Assembly: GCA_030913385.1 (NCBI GenBank)
Contig: CP133159.1
Location: forward strand, 62,001-126,000
Reading direction: 5' to 3'
DNA: 64,000 nt
From: Cytophagaceae bacterium ABcell3
GTDB lineage: Bacteria > Bacteroidota > Bacteroidia > Cytophagales > Cytophagaceae
This document shows positions 33,335 to 42,751 of the stretch, in pieces; position 1 is the first letter of the stretch, and the number at the start of each line of letters is the position of its first letter. A program made the translations under genes and the position numbers. Under the pieces are notes generated by a model. The model made no database searches. It was not told the DNA's origin and saw nothing but the letters and a program-made list of their open reading frames with translations.

Positions 33335-33742
33335 ATGAAACCGGTAAATTACTTATGGTTATTCCTTATTATATTATGCACCTCCTGCTATAAGGATGTA
33401 TCTCTCCCATTAACAGCAGAGATAACTTCCACCACGTTGCCAGATTCTGCACAGCCTGGTGTCAAGACAAATTTTGTAATATACTTTCAAAAACCGGAAT
33501 CATGTGCTAACGTAATCGACCCTGTTATGACGCAAACAGGTGATACTATTGAGTATAGAATCCTTCTTCAAAATCCAGACCCACCCTGCGGAAACAACTT
33601 GTCAAAAGATTCTATTGTAGAAACATTTCAAAAAGACGACCCTGGCATGCTTTACTTTCGCTTTTTCACAGACGAAACCATTTATATGAAAGACAGTGTC
33701 ATTATCAGGTTTCACGAGGATCTAGCAATTACCTCAAACTAA
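33335..33742 (+). CDS. Small lipoprotein of unknown function
   Basis: From ATG 33335 this is a 135-residue lipoprotein with the lipobox C-T-S-C. The mature domain is a single beta-sandwich-like unit (V-K-T-N-F-V-I-Y-F-Q, then repeated D-S-V-I-I-R-F strands) with one Cys pair (P-E-S-C, P-P-C-G). The frame opens at 33323 but residue 5 starts the signal. No family is recognised; the fold could be Ig-like. Confidence 0.7.
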   Translation: MKPVNYLWLFLIILCTSCYKDVSLPLTAEITSTTLPDSAQPGVKTNFVIYFQKPESCANVIDPVMTQTGDTIEYRILLQNPDPPCGNNLSKDSIVETFQKDDPGMLYFRFFTDETIYMKDSVIIRFHEDLAITSN

Positions 33743-33843
33743 AGCTTGCTGTAATTTCATGGTAAATGCAAGTCTCTGAGGCTTCATAATTCACGGCTTT
33801 TAATTTAACTTTACATCAACTATTACCAAAACCAATAATTGCA

Positions 33844-34185
33844 ATGGCCAAAATATACCATAATCCAAGATGTAGAAAAAGCCGTGAAGCATTGGCATTT
33901 CTTAAAGAACAGAACATTGAACCTGAAATTGTGGAGTACCTTAAAACACCTCCTACCAAAGAGGAGCTTTCTGAGGTCATCAACAAGTTAGGAATTAAAG
34001 CAGAAGACCTTATCAGGAAGAAAGAAGCCGTATACAAAGAAAACTTCAAAGGTCAAAGCCTCTCTGATGAGGAATGGATAGAGGCCATGGCACAAAACCC
34101 GGTTCTGATAGAAAGGCCTATTGTGATAAAAGGAGACAAAGCTTATATAGCCAGATCACAAGAAGCGTTGGAGCAAATCAAATAA
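33844..34185 (+). CDS. ArsC/Spx-family glutaredoxin-dependent reductase
   Basis: This 113-residue protein has the arsenate-reductase layout: H-N-P-R-C-R-K-S-R-E-A-L near the N-terminus with the single catalytic Cys (C10), E-Y-L-K-T-P-P-T near 32-39, L-I-R-K-K-E-A near 57 with one of the conserved Arg, and P-V-L-I-E-R-P-I-V near 86-94 with another. This matches the glutaredoxin-type ArsC family. Without other ars genes beside it the true substrate is unclear, though arsenate is reasonable. It is followed by a hairpin and the ABC exporter gene. Confidence 0.85.
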   Translation: MAKIYHNPRCRKSREALAFLKEQNIEPEIVEYLKTPPTKEELSEVINKLGIKAEDLIRKKEAVYKENFKGQSLSDEEWIEAMAQNPVLIERPIVIKGDKAYIARSQEALEQIK

Positions 34186-34225
34186 AGCACGAGCCTTTTG
34201 GTTCTTCCCTTCCTGCTTAACATTA

Positions 34226-34263
34226 CATAGTCTTTCAGGTTATTATAATGCTGAAAGACTATG
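34226..34263 (+). promoter_or_regulatory. Perfect hairpin enclosing a start codon
   Basis: CATAGTCTTTCAG (34226-34238) is exactly complementary to 34251-34263, with a 12-base loop. The right arm ends in the ATG start of the ABC exporter gene (34261-34263), so in the transcript the start codon would be base-paired. The sequence may also be a DNA operator. Confidence 0.7.
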
Positions 34264-36453
34264 AACAACCAACAAATAATTCAAATAATAATCGAATATC
34301 AGCGGATATTCCACCATAAAGCAAGCATCAGTCCAGACTCATTTGAATGGGACCAAAAAGAGTATGCACCGGAGGAAATATCTGCTTTTATACAAGACTT
34401 AACCGAGGCAGGCAACAAACACAAGCTTGTCTTTTTACAAAATGACATTGATCCGGCAGAGTTTGAAGATTATTTAATTGACTTAGGCTTCCCGATATTA
34501 ATTTTTTTAAAAGAAAATGGCCATTGGGTTCCGGTGAGTATTTATTGCTATACGCGCCGAAATTGTAAAATCACTAAATACTACGGCGGGTCAAGGGAAG
34601 AGCTAAAACAAATACCTGCTACTTCAAGCTTACTTCAAGACTATAAAGGCAAGATAATCATGCTTGCCACTTTTCAATTTAATAGTCTGGTAAGCATGGA
34701 AGAGGAGGAAGTAGATACAGGCAAACCACTCACGCCGGTACAAAGGTTTTTTAAAATACTATCTGCCGAAAGGCGTGATATAACCTATATTTATTTGTAT
34801 GCAGTCTTTATAGGACTCATTGCATTGGTGCCTCCCTTGGGCGTACAGGCAATCATCAGTCAAATAGCCGGAGGGGTTCAAATCAATACCATTTGGATTG
34901 TCATCGGGATTGTTATTGTGGCGGTTTTGTTCAGCGGGGGATTACAGGTGATGCAATTGTTTATTGTGGAAATGCTACAAAGACGGGTTTTTACCAAGGC
35001 TGCATATGAATTTGCCTTTAGAATACCACGTTTAAAGCTAGAGTCTATACAAAAACACTATGCACCAGAACTCATAAACCGTTTTTTTGACATCCTCACC
35101 ATACAAAAAGGACTGCCAAAAATATTACTGGATATTTCGGCCGCAGCGTTGCAAATAGTATTTGGTCTTATACTGCTATTTTTCTATCACTTTGCATTCA
35201 TTGTATTCGGCATCATATTAATAATAGTTCTCTTGCTCATTTTTTATGTGAGCGGCCCCAAAGGATTAAAAACCTCACTACAAGAATCAAAGCATAAGTA
35301 TAAAGTGGTTTATTGGCTAGAAGAGCTCGCCAGGGCCTTAGACTCCTTTAAGCTGGCCGGAAACTCACCATTGCCAATCAGGCGTACAGACCAGAATGTA
35401 AACAACTATTTAGATTATAGAGAAAAGCACTTCAAGGTATTAATTACACAATACATTCATATAATATTATTTAAGACCATTGTCATAGGAGGTCTACTTA
35501 TCATAGGAAGTTTGCTGGTAATTGATCGTCAAATCACATTAGGGCAATTTGTCGCTTCTGAACTGATAGTGGTCATCATTGTAAGCTCGGTAGAAAAGAT
35601 AATCATGTATGTTGACATAGTCTATGATACCTTAACAGCGGCAGAAAAAGTCGGCAACGTAACAGACCTGCCTCTTGAAAAAAGTGGCGGTATACAAATC
35701 AAAGAGGTGATAGCCCAGGGCATGCACATAAAAATAAGAGACCTCAAATATAAGTATCCAGAAAACAAGCAGTACACATTAAATGGATTAAACCTGGACA
35801 TTCAGGCAAGTGAAAAAATTGCTTTGACAGGTGTTAACGGATCAGGGAAATCAACACTCATAAATATACTGGCTGGTGTTTACACAGATTTTGATGGTAT
35901 TGTAGCCTATAATAATATTCCCATAAGGGATATAGACCTGATGAACCTCCGCAGTGCTGTTGGTAGAAACATTTCATTAGAAGATATCTTTGACGGCACA
36001 ATTTTAGAAAATATCACTTTAGGGTTACCTGACGCAGGATATCCTGATGCTCTGGAAGCAGCAGAAAAAGTACGTTTATTGGACTTTATACAATCATTAC
36101 CAGAAGGGTTCCACGCCAATATGCTCAGTGGAGGAAGAAATTTTCCAGAAAGTGTAAACAACAAAATAATATTAGCAAGATGTATAGTCAAAAAACCAAA
36201 GCTCTTGCTCTTAAACAACTTCTTTAGAGATTTTGAAGAAGAAGAAAAAAAAGCGCTTCTGGACTTGATCATCAAATCTACCAACTGGACTTTAGTTGCC
36301 GTTACCAACGACCCTCTGGTGCAATCTGCTTGCGACAAGACAATAGTGATTGAAAACGGAAAAATTGAAAAAGAAGTAAAGAAAACCAGAAAAAAAACAA
36401 GTACTGGCAAAAGAACAGGCAGTAGAAGGAAAAGTAACAATAAAGACCAATAG
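34261..36453 (+). CDS. ABC exporter half-transporter with degenerate ATPase domain
   Basis: In this 730-residue protein the layout is that of a type I secretion exporter: an N-terminal cytoplasmic domain (1-170, in the position of a C39-like domain but without recognised catalytic residues), six membrane helices (about 175-460), then an ATPase domain. The Walker A loop is intact (G-V-N-G-S-G-K-S-T, 524-532) and the signature is L-S-G-G-R (622-626). However the Q-loop Gln is Ser (572), Walker B ends L-L-L-L-N-N so that both the Mg-binding Asp and the catalytic Glu are Asn (652, 653), and the H-loop His is Asn (683). It probably binds ATP but hydrolyses it poorly if at all. The HlyD-type gene follows 17 bases on. 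The last 25 residues are Lys/Arg-rich. Confidence 0.88.
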   Translation: MNNQQIIQIIIEYQRIFHHKASISPDSFEWDQKEYAPEEISAFIQDLTEAGNKHKLVFLQNDIDPAEFEDYLIDLGFPILIFLKENGHWVPVSIYCYTRRNCKITKYYGGSREELKQIPATSSLLQDYKGKIIMLATFQFNSLVSMEEEEVDTGKPLTPVQRFFKILSAERRDITYIYLYAVFIGLIALVPPLGVQAIISQIAGGVQINTIWIVIGIVIVAVLFSGGLQVMQLFIVEMLQRRVFTKAAYEFAFRIPRLKLESIQKHYAPELINRFFDILTIQKGLPKILLDISAAALQIVFGLILLFFYHFAFIVFGIILIIVLLLIFYVSGPKGLKTSLQESKHKYKVVYWLEELARALDSFKLAGNSPLPIRRTDQNVNNYLDYREKHFKVLITQYIHIILFKTIVIGGLLIIGSLLVIDRQITLGQFVASELIVVIIVSSVEKIIMYVDIVYDTLTAAEKVGNVTDLPLEKSGGIQIKEVIAQGMHIKIRDLKYKYPENKQYTLNGLNLDIQASEKIALTGVNGSGKSTLINILAGVYTDFDGIVAYNNIPIRDIDLMNLRSAVGRNISLEDIFDGTILENITLGLPDAGYPDALEAAEKVRLLDFIQSLPEGFHANMLSGGRNFPESVNNKIILARCIVKKPKLLLLNNFFRDFEEEEKKALLDLIIKSTNWTLVAVTNDPLVQSACDKTIVIENGKIEKEVKKTRKKTSTGKRTGSRRKSNNKDQ

Positions 36454-36470
36454 AAAAAGGAGGGACAGTT

Positions 36471-37832
36471 ATGCTTAACATATCACCGAGACGGGTAAAG
36501 GTCTTTTTTAAGAATCAACACCTTTCAGCACTGGAAGTCCTGAAGACTCCCAAATCCGTAAAGGCTTTTGGCAAATGGTTACTTATACTGCTGGTATTAA
36601 TTATATTGATCTTATTCCTTCCTTGGCAGCAAAACATTAGAGGAACAGGCCAAGTAACTGCTTTCTCGCCGAGCGACAGGCCACAAACGGTAGAAACAGC
36701 CGTAGCAGGCAGGATTGAAGAGTGGTATTTCAATGAGGGCGATTTTGTCAACAAAGGAGATACCCTTGTACGCTTTTCAGAAGTAAGTCAGGATTTTTTC
36801 GACCCGCGACTCATTGAAAGACTCGAAAACCAACTTGAGGCACTAAAAGAAGGTATACAAGCAAGAACGGAGCGTATTGAGGCTACAGAAGCACAGGCTG
36901 AAGCTTTAAGGCAAGAACTACAACTAAGGAAAAGTCAACAGCAAAATACGATAGAGCAAAATCGGCTAACGGTAATTAGCGACAGTGCGGAATTAGCAGC
37001 AGAAAGGGCTCAATTGGAAATAGCCGAGACCAGGTTAAACAGACAACTTGAGCTGCGAAGAGAAGGCCTAGCGGCAGAACGGGACGTGGAAGAAGCCAGG
37101 CTGGTTTTTGAGGAACGGCAAGCAAGGGTGGCAGAATTAGAAGCCCGGCTAGAGTCTTCAAAAAATGAACTTACCAACGCCAAGCTTCAGTTAAGCACGC
37201 TTGTGGCTGATTTTAATAGCAGGATAAATAACGCTTTAGCTGGACTAGGTCAGGCAAGGACAGATCTTGCCACAGCCAGAGAAGAGCTTGCCCAGCTAGA
37301 AACCCGCTATACCAATATGATTATACGGAGAGACCAGTTGTACTTAAGAGCACCTCAAAATGGCTTTATCGTACAAGCACAACGGGCAGGCGTTGGAGAA
37401 ACAGTTGCCGAAGGCGAGCCTCTCATGACCATTATGCCCGAAAACCCTTCGCTAGCGGTACAGTTATTTATAAGACCAATGGATATTCCTTTGATAGACA
37501 CCGGAAGACATGCAAGACTGGAATTTGAAGGATGGCCTGCTTTACAGTTTACAGGAAGACCCAATTTAGCAATTGGTACTTTTGGCGGAATAGTACAAGT
37601 AATAGACAGGGTAGAATCGCCGGAAAGAGGGGGTATGTTCAGAATACTAGTAACCCCTGACCCTGATGACAGGCCTTGGCCACCATTGAAAGTGGGATCG
37701 GGAGTTTATGGTTGGGTTCTTTTGGAAAATGTTCCTATATGGTACGAAATATGGCGTCAGATAAATGGTTTCCCTCCAGTGATACCAGAAGAAAGTTATG
37801 TAAATGTTGGGGAGGGACAAATCAGGAGATAA
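36471..37832 (+). CDS. HlyD-family periplasmic adaptor
   Basis: This 453-residue membrane-fusion protein has a short cytoplasmic N-terminus, one helix (about 34-50, L-L-I-L-L-V-L-I-I-L-I-L-F-L-P), a first half-lipoyl region (V-A-G-R-I-E-E-W-Y-F-N-E-G-D-F-V), a long Glu/Ala/Gln-rich coiled-coil hairpin (about 105-285), then the second half-lipoyl motif L-R-A-P-Q-N-G-F-I-V and beta-barrel domains. It should link the inner-membrane exporter to an outer-membrane TolC channel. It has GAGGGACAG-like purines ahead of the ATG and is the second gene of the exporter operon. No TolC gene is adjacent. Confidence 0.9.
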   Translation: MLNISPRRVKVFFKNQHLSALEVLKTPKSVKAFGKWLLILLVLIILILFLPWQQNIRGTGQVTAFSPSDRPQTVETAVAGRIEEWYFNEGDFVNKGDTLVRFSEVSQDFFDPRLIERLENQLEALKEGIQARTERIEATEAQAEALRQELQLRKSQQQNTIEQNRLTVISDSAELAAERAQLEIAETRLNRQLELRREGLAAERDVEEARLVFEERQARVAELEARLESSKNELTNAKLQLSTLVADFNSRINNALAGLGQARTDLATAREELAQLETRYTNMIIRRDQLYLRAPQNGFIVQAQRAGVGETVAEGEPLMTIMPENPSLAVQLFIRPMDIPLIDTGRHARLEFEGWPALQFTGRPNLAIGTFGGIVQVIDRVESPERGGMFRILVTPDPDDRPWPPLKVGSGVYGWVLLENVPIWYEIWRQINGFPPVIPEESYVNVGEGQIRR

Positions 37833-37834
37833 AA

Positions 37835-37885
37835 TGGAGAAGTAGAAACTTATTTTACCGTAAGGAAAAATCTTCTACTTCTCCA
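37835..37885. repeat. 13-bp inverted repeat between convergent genes
   Basis: TGGAGAAGTAGAA (37835-37847) is exactly complementary to 37873-37885; the right arm lies inside the last codons of the WG-repeat gene. It could end transcription from both sides, though it lacks a T-tract, or be an inverted duplication of the gene's tail. Confidence 0.55.
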
Positions 37886-39858
37886 CTCTTCATACAAATA
37901 AATGAATTATTGAATTTATCATAAACGATAAAGTCATATTCTATAGGAATAACAAAGTTTTCATTATAGTCCAGAATACCCCAATTGCCATCTCTTTCTA
38001 CCATCACAAACCCACCTCCAATATCTTCTATATAATCATATTTAGGAGCAAGTATTTCCGCCCCATCTAAGCCTGCCATGCCAAATTTCCCGCTACTCTC
38101 TAGCAAATACCTTCCAGTAACAGTAGAGGTAATTTTATCAAAGTGCTGCCTATGCAGTTCCTTTCCGTTTTTACCAACCAAATTCCAATTACCATTATAC
38201 TCAACTAAAGCTGCACCATTCTTATAAGGATACACAGAAGAGTAAAAAGGCTGTACTACAAACCGTTCCTCCTTATCTACAAATCCCCATTTTCCGTTAA
38301 TTTTAACAGCCGCATAACCTTCGGAGAAGTCCATGGCATCTGCATATTGGGGAGCGATCCAGATGTTGCCCCGATTATCGATAAACCCATGCTTCCCATT
38401 CCATATCATCCGGGAATACCCATTATTAAAACCATATATTCTTTCATATTTCTCACTTAGTTCCCATGTAAACCGCCCATATTTATTTACAATCCCGGTC
38501 TTCTTTCCTTTCGTTACTATAAAGCTTCCGTCTTCCCAAGGACCAGTCACGTTATCATAAACAGAGGCAATAAGCTCCCTCTTTGCAACAGGATCATACA
38601 CCCCCACCCCATCTGAAGATCTTACTAACAGGAACTCCTCGTTCAACTTTTCCACATGCTTGTATTCCCCTTTAGAAAAAACATAAGACTTTTTTCCCCC
38701 TGCCCCTATTCGCAGCATGCCACTAGAAAAATCTTCAAATTCAACAGGCTTGATGATATAGTTATCATCCCCGTCAATAATTGCGTCTAAAGGTTTATTA
38801 AGAGCTGAATAAAAAATGCGAACCTTTGCTTTACCGTCTTTGAAGTCCTCGGCATCCATATACCGAAAATCTATCAACTTTTTTCCCGATGCATCTATAA
38901 AACCCCAATACTTTCCTTCAAGGGTGGCAGCAAACTTTCCCTCACTGACATTGCGAATTTCATGGAAATAATGTGGCGCCATTAAATCCCCTTGGTGGCT
39001 ATAAAGTCCCCACTTTCCATCTTCATCAGCAGATTTAACCCTCAAGACCAGGCTGTCTATAATAATATCCTTAAAATCAGCAGGGACAACTACATTTCCA
39101 GTTAGGTCCACCACACCAGCCAAACCATTTTTAGTAACTTTTAATAACCCATATTCCGCTGCTTCGATTTTGTCATACTCATAGTGCGTCAGAAAATTTC
39201 CTTTGCTATCTACTAGGCCTGAATAACCAACCATAGAATAGACAAAAAGGCCAGGGCCCGCAGGAAGCAAACTATCTACCTTCAATTGAAACTTCTCTTT
39301 GTTTTGAGGGTTTCTTAAAGACCAAATATCAAAAGACTTTCCTGTATATTTACCTCCACCTTTGCTTTTAAGCCATTTGAACTCGAAGTCTTTCAACTGT
39401 TTCCCCTTGAAATCTATAATGCCCCACCGGCCATTTTTCTGTACCAGAATTTTACCTTTTTCTTCGAATCGAAAGTTATCATATTCATTATCTATAATCT
39501 TATTTCCATCTTTATCATAAAAACCCCACAACCCTTTTGAATTACAGACAGGAATAACACTTTTTTGAATATCATTGATGTCAGTAAAAGCAATAGGGAC
39601 AATTAAGCGCCCTTTTTTATCTACGACACCCCTCATGTTACCATTTCCAACAACGGCCATACCATGGCGGAAACCTTGATATATACTATCATAGGAAGGC
39701 TGAATGACAAAAACCCCTTTTTTGTTCACAAAACCCCATAGGTCGTCAGCCTCCTTAGGGGCAAGACCTTCGCTGTAAACCTCTTGGGCAGAAAGCTCCT
39801 GAAAGTTTATAACTACAGCTAGAAAGGCAACAAAAAAGAATTTCACAGGTGATACCAT
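37855..39858 (-). CDS. WG-repeat secreted protein, second of a tandem pair
   Basis: From ATG 39858 this 667-residue protein has a signal peptide ending E-L-S-A-Q, then an array of WG repeats (about 35-50 residues each, with W-G-F/L/I-x-D/N and K-G-x-x-x-x-x-x-Y/F-D), covering nearly the whole protein. WG repeats form beta-propeller-like or solenoid surfaces of unknown ligand. It follows its paralogue by 10 bases; a start at 39897 would overlap the paralogue and is less likely. The C-terminal ~110 residues align with the paralogue's, confirming duplication. It converges with the exporter operon. Confidence 0.88.
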   Translation of the reverse strand: MVSPVKFFFVAFLAVVINFQELSAQEVYSEGLAPKEADDLWGFVNKKGVFVIQPSYDSIYQGFRHGMAVVGNGNMRGVVDKKGRLIVPIAFTDINDIQKSVIPVCNSKGLWGFYDKDGNKIIDNEYDNFRFEEKGKILVQKNGRWGIIDFKGKQLKDFEFKWLKSKGGGKYTGKSFDIWSLRNPQNKEKFQLKVDSLLPAGPGLFVYSMVGYSGLVDSKGNFLTHYEYDKIEAAEYGLLKVTKNGLAGVVDLTGNVVVPADFKDIIIDSLVLRVKSADEDGKWGLYSHQGDLMAPHYFHEIRNVSEGKFAATLEGKYWGFIDASGKKLIDFRYMDAEDFKDGKAKVRIFYSALNKPLDAIIDGDDNYIIKPVEFEDFSSGMLRIGAGGKKSYVFSKGEYKHVEKLNEEFLLVRSSDGVGVYDPVAKRELIASVYDNVTGPWEDGSFIVTKGKKTGIVNKYGRFTWELSEKYERIYGFNNGYSRMIWNGKHGFIDNRGNIWIAPQYADAMDFSEGYAAVKINGKWGFVDKEERFVVQPFYSSVYPYKNGAALVEYNGNWNLVGKNGKELHRQHFDKITSTVTGRYLLESSGKFGMAGLDGAEILAPKYDYIEDIGGGFVMVERDGNWGILDYNENFVIPIEYDFIVYDKFNNSFICMKSGEVEDFSLR

Positions 39859-39868
39859 TGAAAGGATA

Positions 39869-42508
39869 TTATTTTTCGACTCCTTGTTCAAGAACAAACT
39901 TCTCTTTAAAACCTTTTTTCATTAATAAAAATTCACCTGACAGCTCATTGAAGTAAATATTGTCGTACTTAAGGTCAAAAACAAAGTTTTGCTCATAGTC
40001 CAAGACCCCAACTTTTCCATCTTTGCTTACGATTACCCCATGTCCTGTATCCTCAACACGATCATAACGGCAGTTAATCACTTCCCTACCCAAAGAATCA
40101 GCCAGGCCAAACTTGTCATTAAGGCGCAGCACCCAAGTACCTGTAGCAGTAGCCATCACTTCATGGTAAAAAGTCGAGTTTTGAAGTTTCCCTTGCAAAT
40201 CAATAAAATTCCACTTTTTCCCTTCCTCCACCTTTGCGACCCCTTCTGAGAATGAGGTAGCATAAGAATAACGAGGTTGGATAACAAACTTCTCGTCCTG
40301 ATCAATAAACCCCCATTTGCCATTCAACATTACCGCAGCCAGACCTTCAGAAAAATCCTGTGCAGAGTCGTACTGTGGAGAAACCCTAAGTCTACCTTTC
40401 ATATCCACATAGCCAAAATGCCTTCCCTTTTTTATACGGGCAAAACCTTCAGAAAAAGCAAACATTTCATCACCACCATGTTGGAATGAATAACGCCTAA
40501 CTCCCATAGCAGAAAAAACTACAGCTTCCTCTTTATAAACACCCACCACTTGACCATCATCATTTAAAGATAGATTGGAAAAATGGACAGGTTGGAGCAA
40601 ATTAAAACTAGTATCTGCAAGTTGAAACCCATCATCGGTTCGCAAACTTAAAAGATGCTCGTTCAACTTTAACACTTCACGAAAACCTGGGTGTTCATAG
40701 CAACTCTCACCAATGGACAAAAATTTGCCCATAGCTTCCAAACCTTTCCATTGATTACTATGATTGATAAAGCCATATTTCACTGAATCTTCCACCTCTC
40801 TACTTACCATTGCATACCCATTTCGGAAAGAGGAGGCCGTTCTAAACTGAGGTTCAATATAAAGGGAATCAGCTACACCCGCAAAGCCCCATAGCCCGTC
40901 TTTATGCTTAATATTTATATGTTTCCCAGACCAATTGCCAGCCTTTACATAATTGCCTTCAAACACCTTTTTACCGGCAGTGTCCACACATATCATATAA
41001 TCAGCAACACCTGTTCCAGAGGAAAAAGCCAAAAAATATCCCGTCGTATCATATTGAATAGATTGATAAGACAAAGGGAGCAAGAAACTACCTTTACTGG
41101 TCAAAACCCCATACTTTTTCCCCGATTGGACTAACAAAAAGTTAGGATGTACATTGGCCGACAAATCAGGCAGTGCTTTAATTTCTACCTGCTTAGACCT
41201 ATCACCAATATTTACCTGGTTCTTTAGGTACATAATGTAAATGTTTCCAGCAATTACCAAGCTGTCTGCATGATATATAATGGAGTCATTTTTTCCGGCT
41301 GAAACTTTCCACTTATTGTAATTAACAAGAACAATTTCATCTCCTTCTTCTAGAATATGGCTATACTTATGAGGTGCATCCATCTTGCCAGATAGCCCCA
41401 TTATGCCCCATTTCCCTTTATGCAAAACGGCCACATAAGTGCTATTTTCAAAAAACCTATATTGATCGAAACCCTCGTCTTGAACTTTTTTCCCATCAGC
41501 ACTATAAAACATCCATTGCCCCAGCTTATTTTTAACAGGAATAAGACCGTACATGATTTCTCCAGCTTCTGGGTACTCAAAAGGAACCACTACCCTGCCC
41601 TTTTTGTCAATTACCCCACAAAACAGTTTCCTTTCAGACTTCTTGCCTACAATAGCCAACCCATCCTTAAAAGTCCAAAACAGCTGGTCATATTTATCTT
41701 CAATTACTTTTTTCCCCTTATGGTTAACAAATCCAATTTTACCAGACTCCATAAAGCGTACCGCAGCCAATCCTTGAGAAAAGTCATAAACCTCAGAAAA
41801 ACCAGTTTTTGAAATAAGTTTTCCTTTTGCATTTACAAAGTTCCACTGCTCACCCGATTGCACTTTCATCAACTTTTCTGACGGTGCACCGATATAATCA
41901 AAAACAGGCTTGCTGAGTACTTTTCCTTTGCTGTTCAACAGGCCCCACAAATCCCCAGCTTTATAAGCCAAGAGGCCATCTATAAAGAAAGGTTGTTTTT
42001 CAACCGGCAAGTGTTCCGTATCGGGCCATCCAAGGCGGTTATATACAGGAGGGATCACAAACCTGAACTTTGTATCTATTACCCCCCATTTGCCTTCATA
42101 TTTTACTATAGCACGATCCGAAGAAAAAGACAAAGCCTCTTCGTAGACCAGATTACTGACCTTTTTCCCATCTTGATTGATAAAAAACCACCCAGTATCC
42201 AATTTTACAGCAGCAAACCCCGCACTAAAATCTCGTCCTTCAGAAAACCTTTCCGGGAAAGCATATTTCCCAGTCGAAGCCAAGTAAGCAACATAGTCCC
42301 CGCCTTTGCTTCCTGCCTTTACCCTTACCTTAGCCAACCCCTCGCTAAAAGGAGAAGCACTCAAGAACAAAGGCTTCACATAAAACTCACCGTCTTTATT
42401 CTTATATCCATAATAGCCATTTTCATTATAAGCAGGATGAAGGTCTTGAGCAAATCCCGAAGACAGCCCTGCCAAAATAAAGCAAGCGATTCTAAAAAAA
42501 CGTGTCAT
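39869..42508 (-). CDS. WG-repeat secreted protein, first of a tandem pair
   Basis: This 879-residue protein has a signal peptide ending S-G-F-A-Q and many WG repeats (for example E-G-K-W-G-V-I-D, D-L-W-G-L-L-N-S-K-G-K-V, N-G-K-W-G-F-I-D-Q-D). It is a longer version of the protein encoded next, with a shared C-terminal block. A middle segment (about 440-640) has less regular repeats. It is exported to the periplasm or outer surface. The pair may form a surface complex or act as ligand-binding scaffolds; no function is known. Confidence 0.88.
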   Translation of the reverse strand: MTRFFRIACFILAGLSSGFAQDLHPAYNENGYYGYKNKDGEFYVKPLFLSASPFSEGLAKVRVKAGSKGGDYVAYLASTGKYAFPERFSEGRDFSAGFAAVKLDTGWFFINQDGKKVSNLVYEEALSFSSDRAIVKYEGKWGVIDTKFRFVIPPVYNRLGWPDTEHLPVEKQPFFIDGLLAYKAGDLWGLLNSKGKVLSKPVFDYIGAPSEKLMKVQSGEQWNFVNAKGKLISKTGFSEVYDFSQGLAAVRFMESGKIGFVNHKGKKVIEDKYDQLFWTFKDGLAIVGKKSERKLFCGVIDKKGRVVVPFEYPEAGEIMYGLIPVKNKLGQWMFYSADGKKVQDEGFDQYRFFENSTYVAVLHKGKWGIMGLSGKMDAPHKYSHILEEGDEIVLVNYNKWKVSAGKNDSIIYHADSLVIAGNIYIMYLKNQVNIGDRSKQVEIKALPDLSANVHPNFLLVQSGKKYGVLTSKGSFLLPLSYQSIQYDTTGYFLAFSSGTGVADYMICVDTAGKKVFEGNYVKAGNWSGKHINIKHKDGLWGFAGVADSLYIEPQFRTASSFRNGYAMVSREVEDSVKYGFINHSNQWKGLEAMGKFLSIGESCYEHPGFREVLKLNEHLLSLRTDDGFQLADTSFNLLQPVHFSNLSLNDDGQVVGVYKEEAVVFSAMGVRRYSFQHGGDEMFAFSEGFARIKKGRHFGYVDMKGRLRVSPQYDSAQDFSEGLAAVMLNGKWGFIDQDEKFVIQPRYSYATSFSEGVAKVEEGKKWNFIDLQGKLQNSTFYHEVMATATGTWVLRLNDKFGLADSLGREVINCRYDRVEDTGHGVIVSKDGKVGVLDYEQNFVFDLKYDNIYFNELSGEFLLMKKGFKEKFVLEQGVEK

Positions 42509-42695
42509 TAAACTTAACTATAAAAGATTGTTTAAAAGTAACGAACTATATGCAACTAAAAACATTAACAAAAAGAAGTCTTTTAAAAAAATGTTTCAAT
42601 TTTAAAGTATGCAATAGGGTCTGTCATGAGTAGCAAAAGAACAAAAAGGAGCTATTGCATATTTCGGGTATAAAACTCCGAAAAATTCCCAATAG

Positions 42696-42725
42696 AAAAA
42701 AAAAGCACCAGTAAAAACCAGTGCT
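42696..42725 (-). terminator. Terminator of hemA
   Basis: On the minus strand a 9-bp stem (42704-42712 with 42717-42725, two G-T pairs) is followed by eight T residues, 27 bases after the hemA stop. Confidence 0.75.
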
Positions 42726-42751
42726 GTATAATGTTTCAAAGTCAAAAGAAA

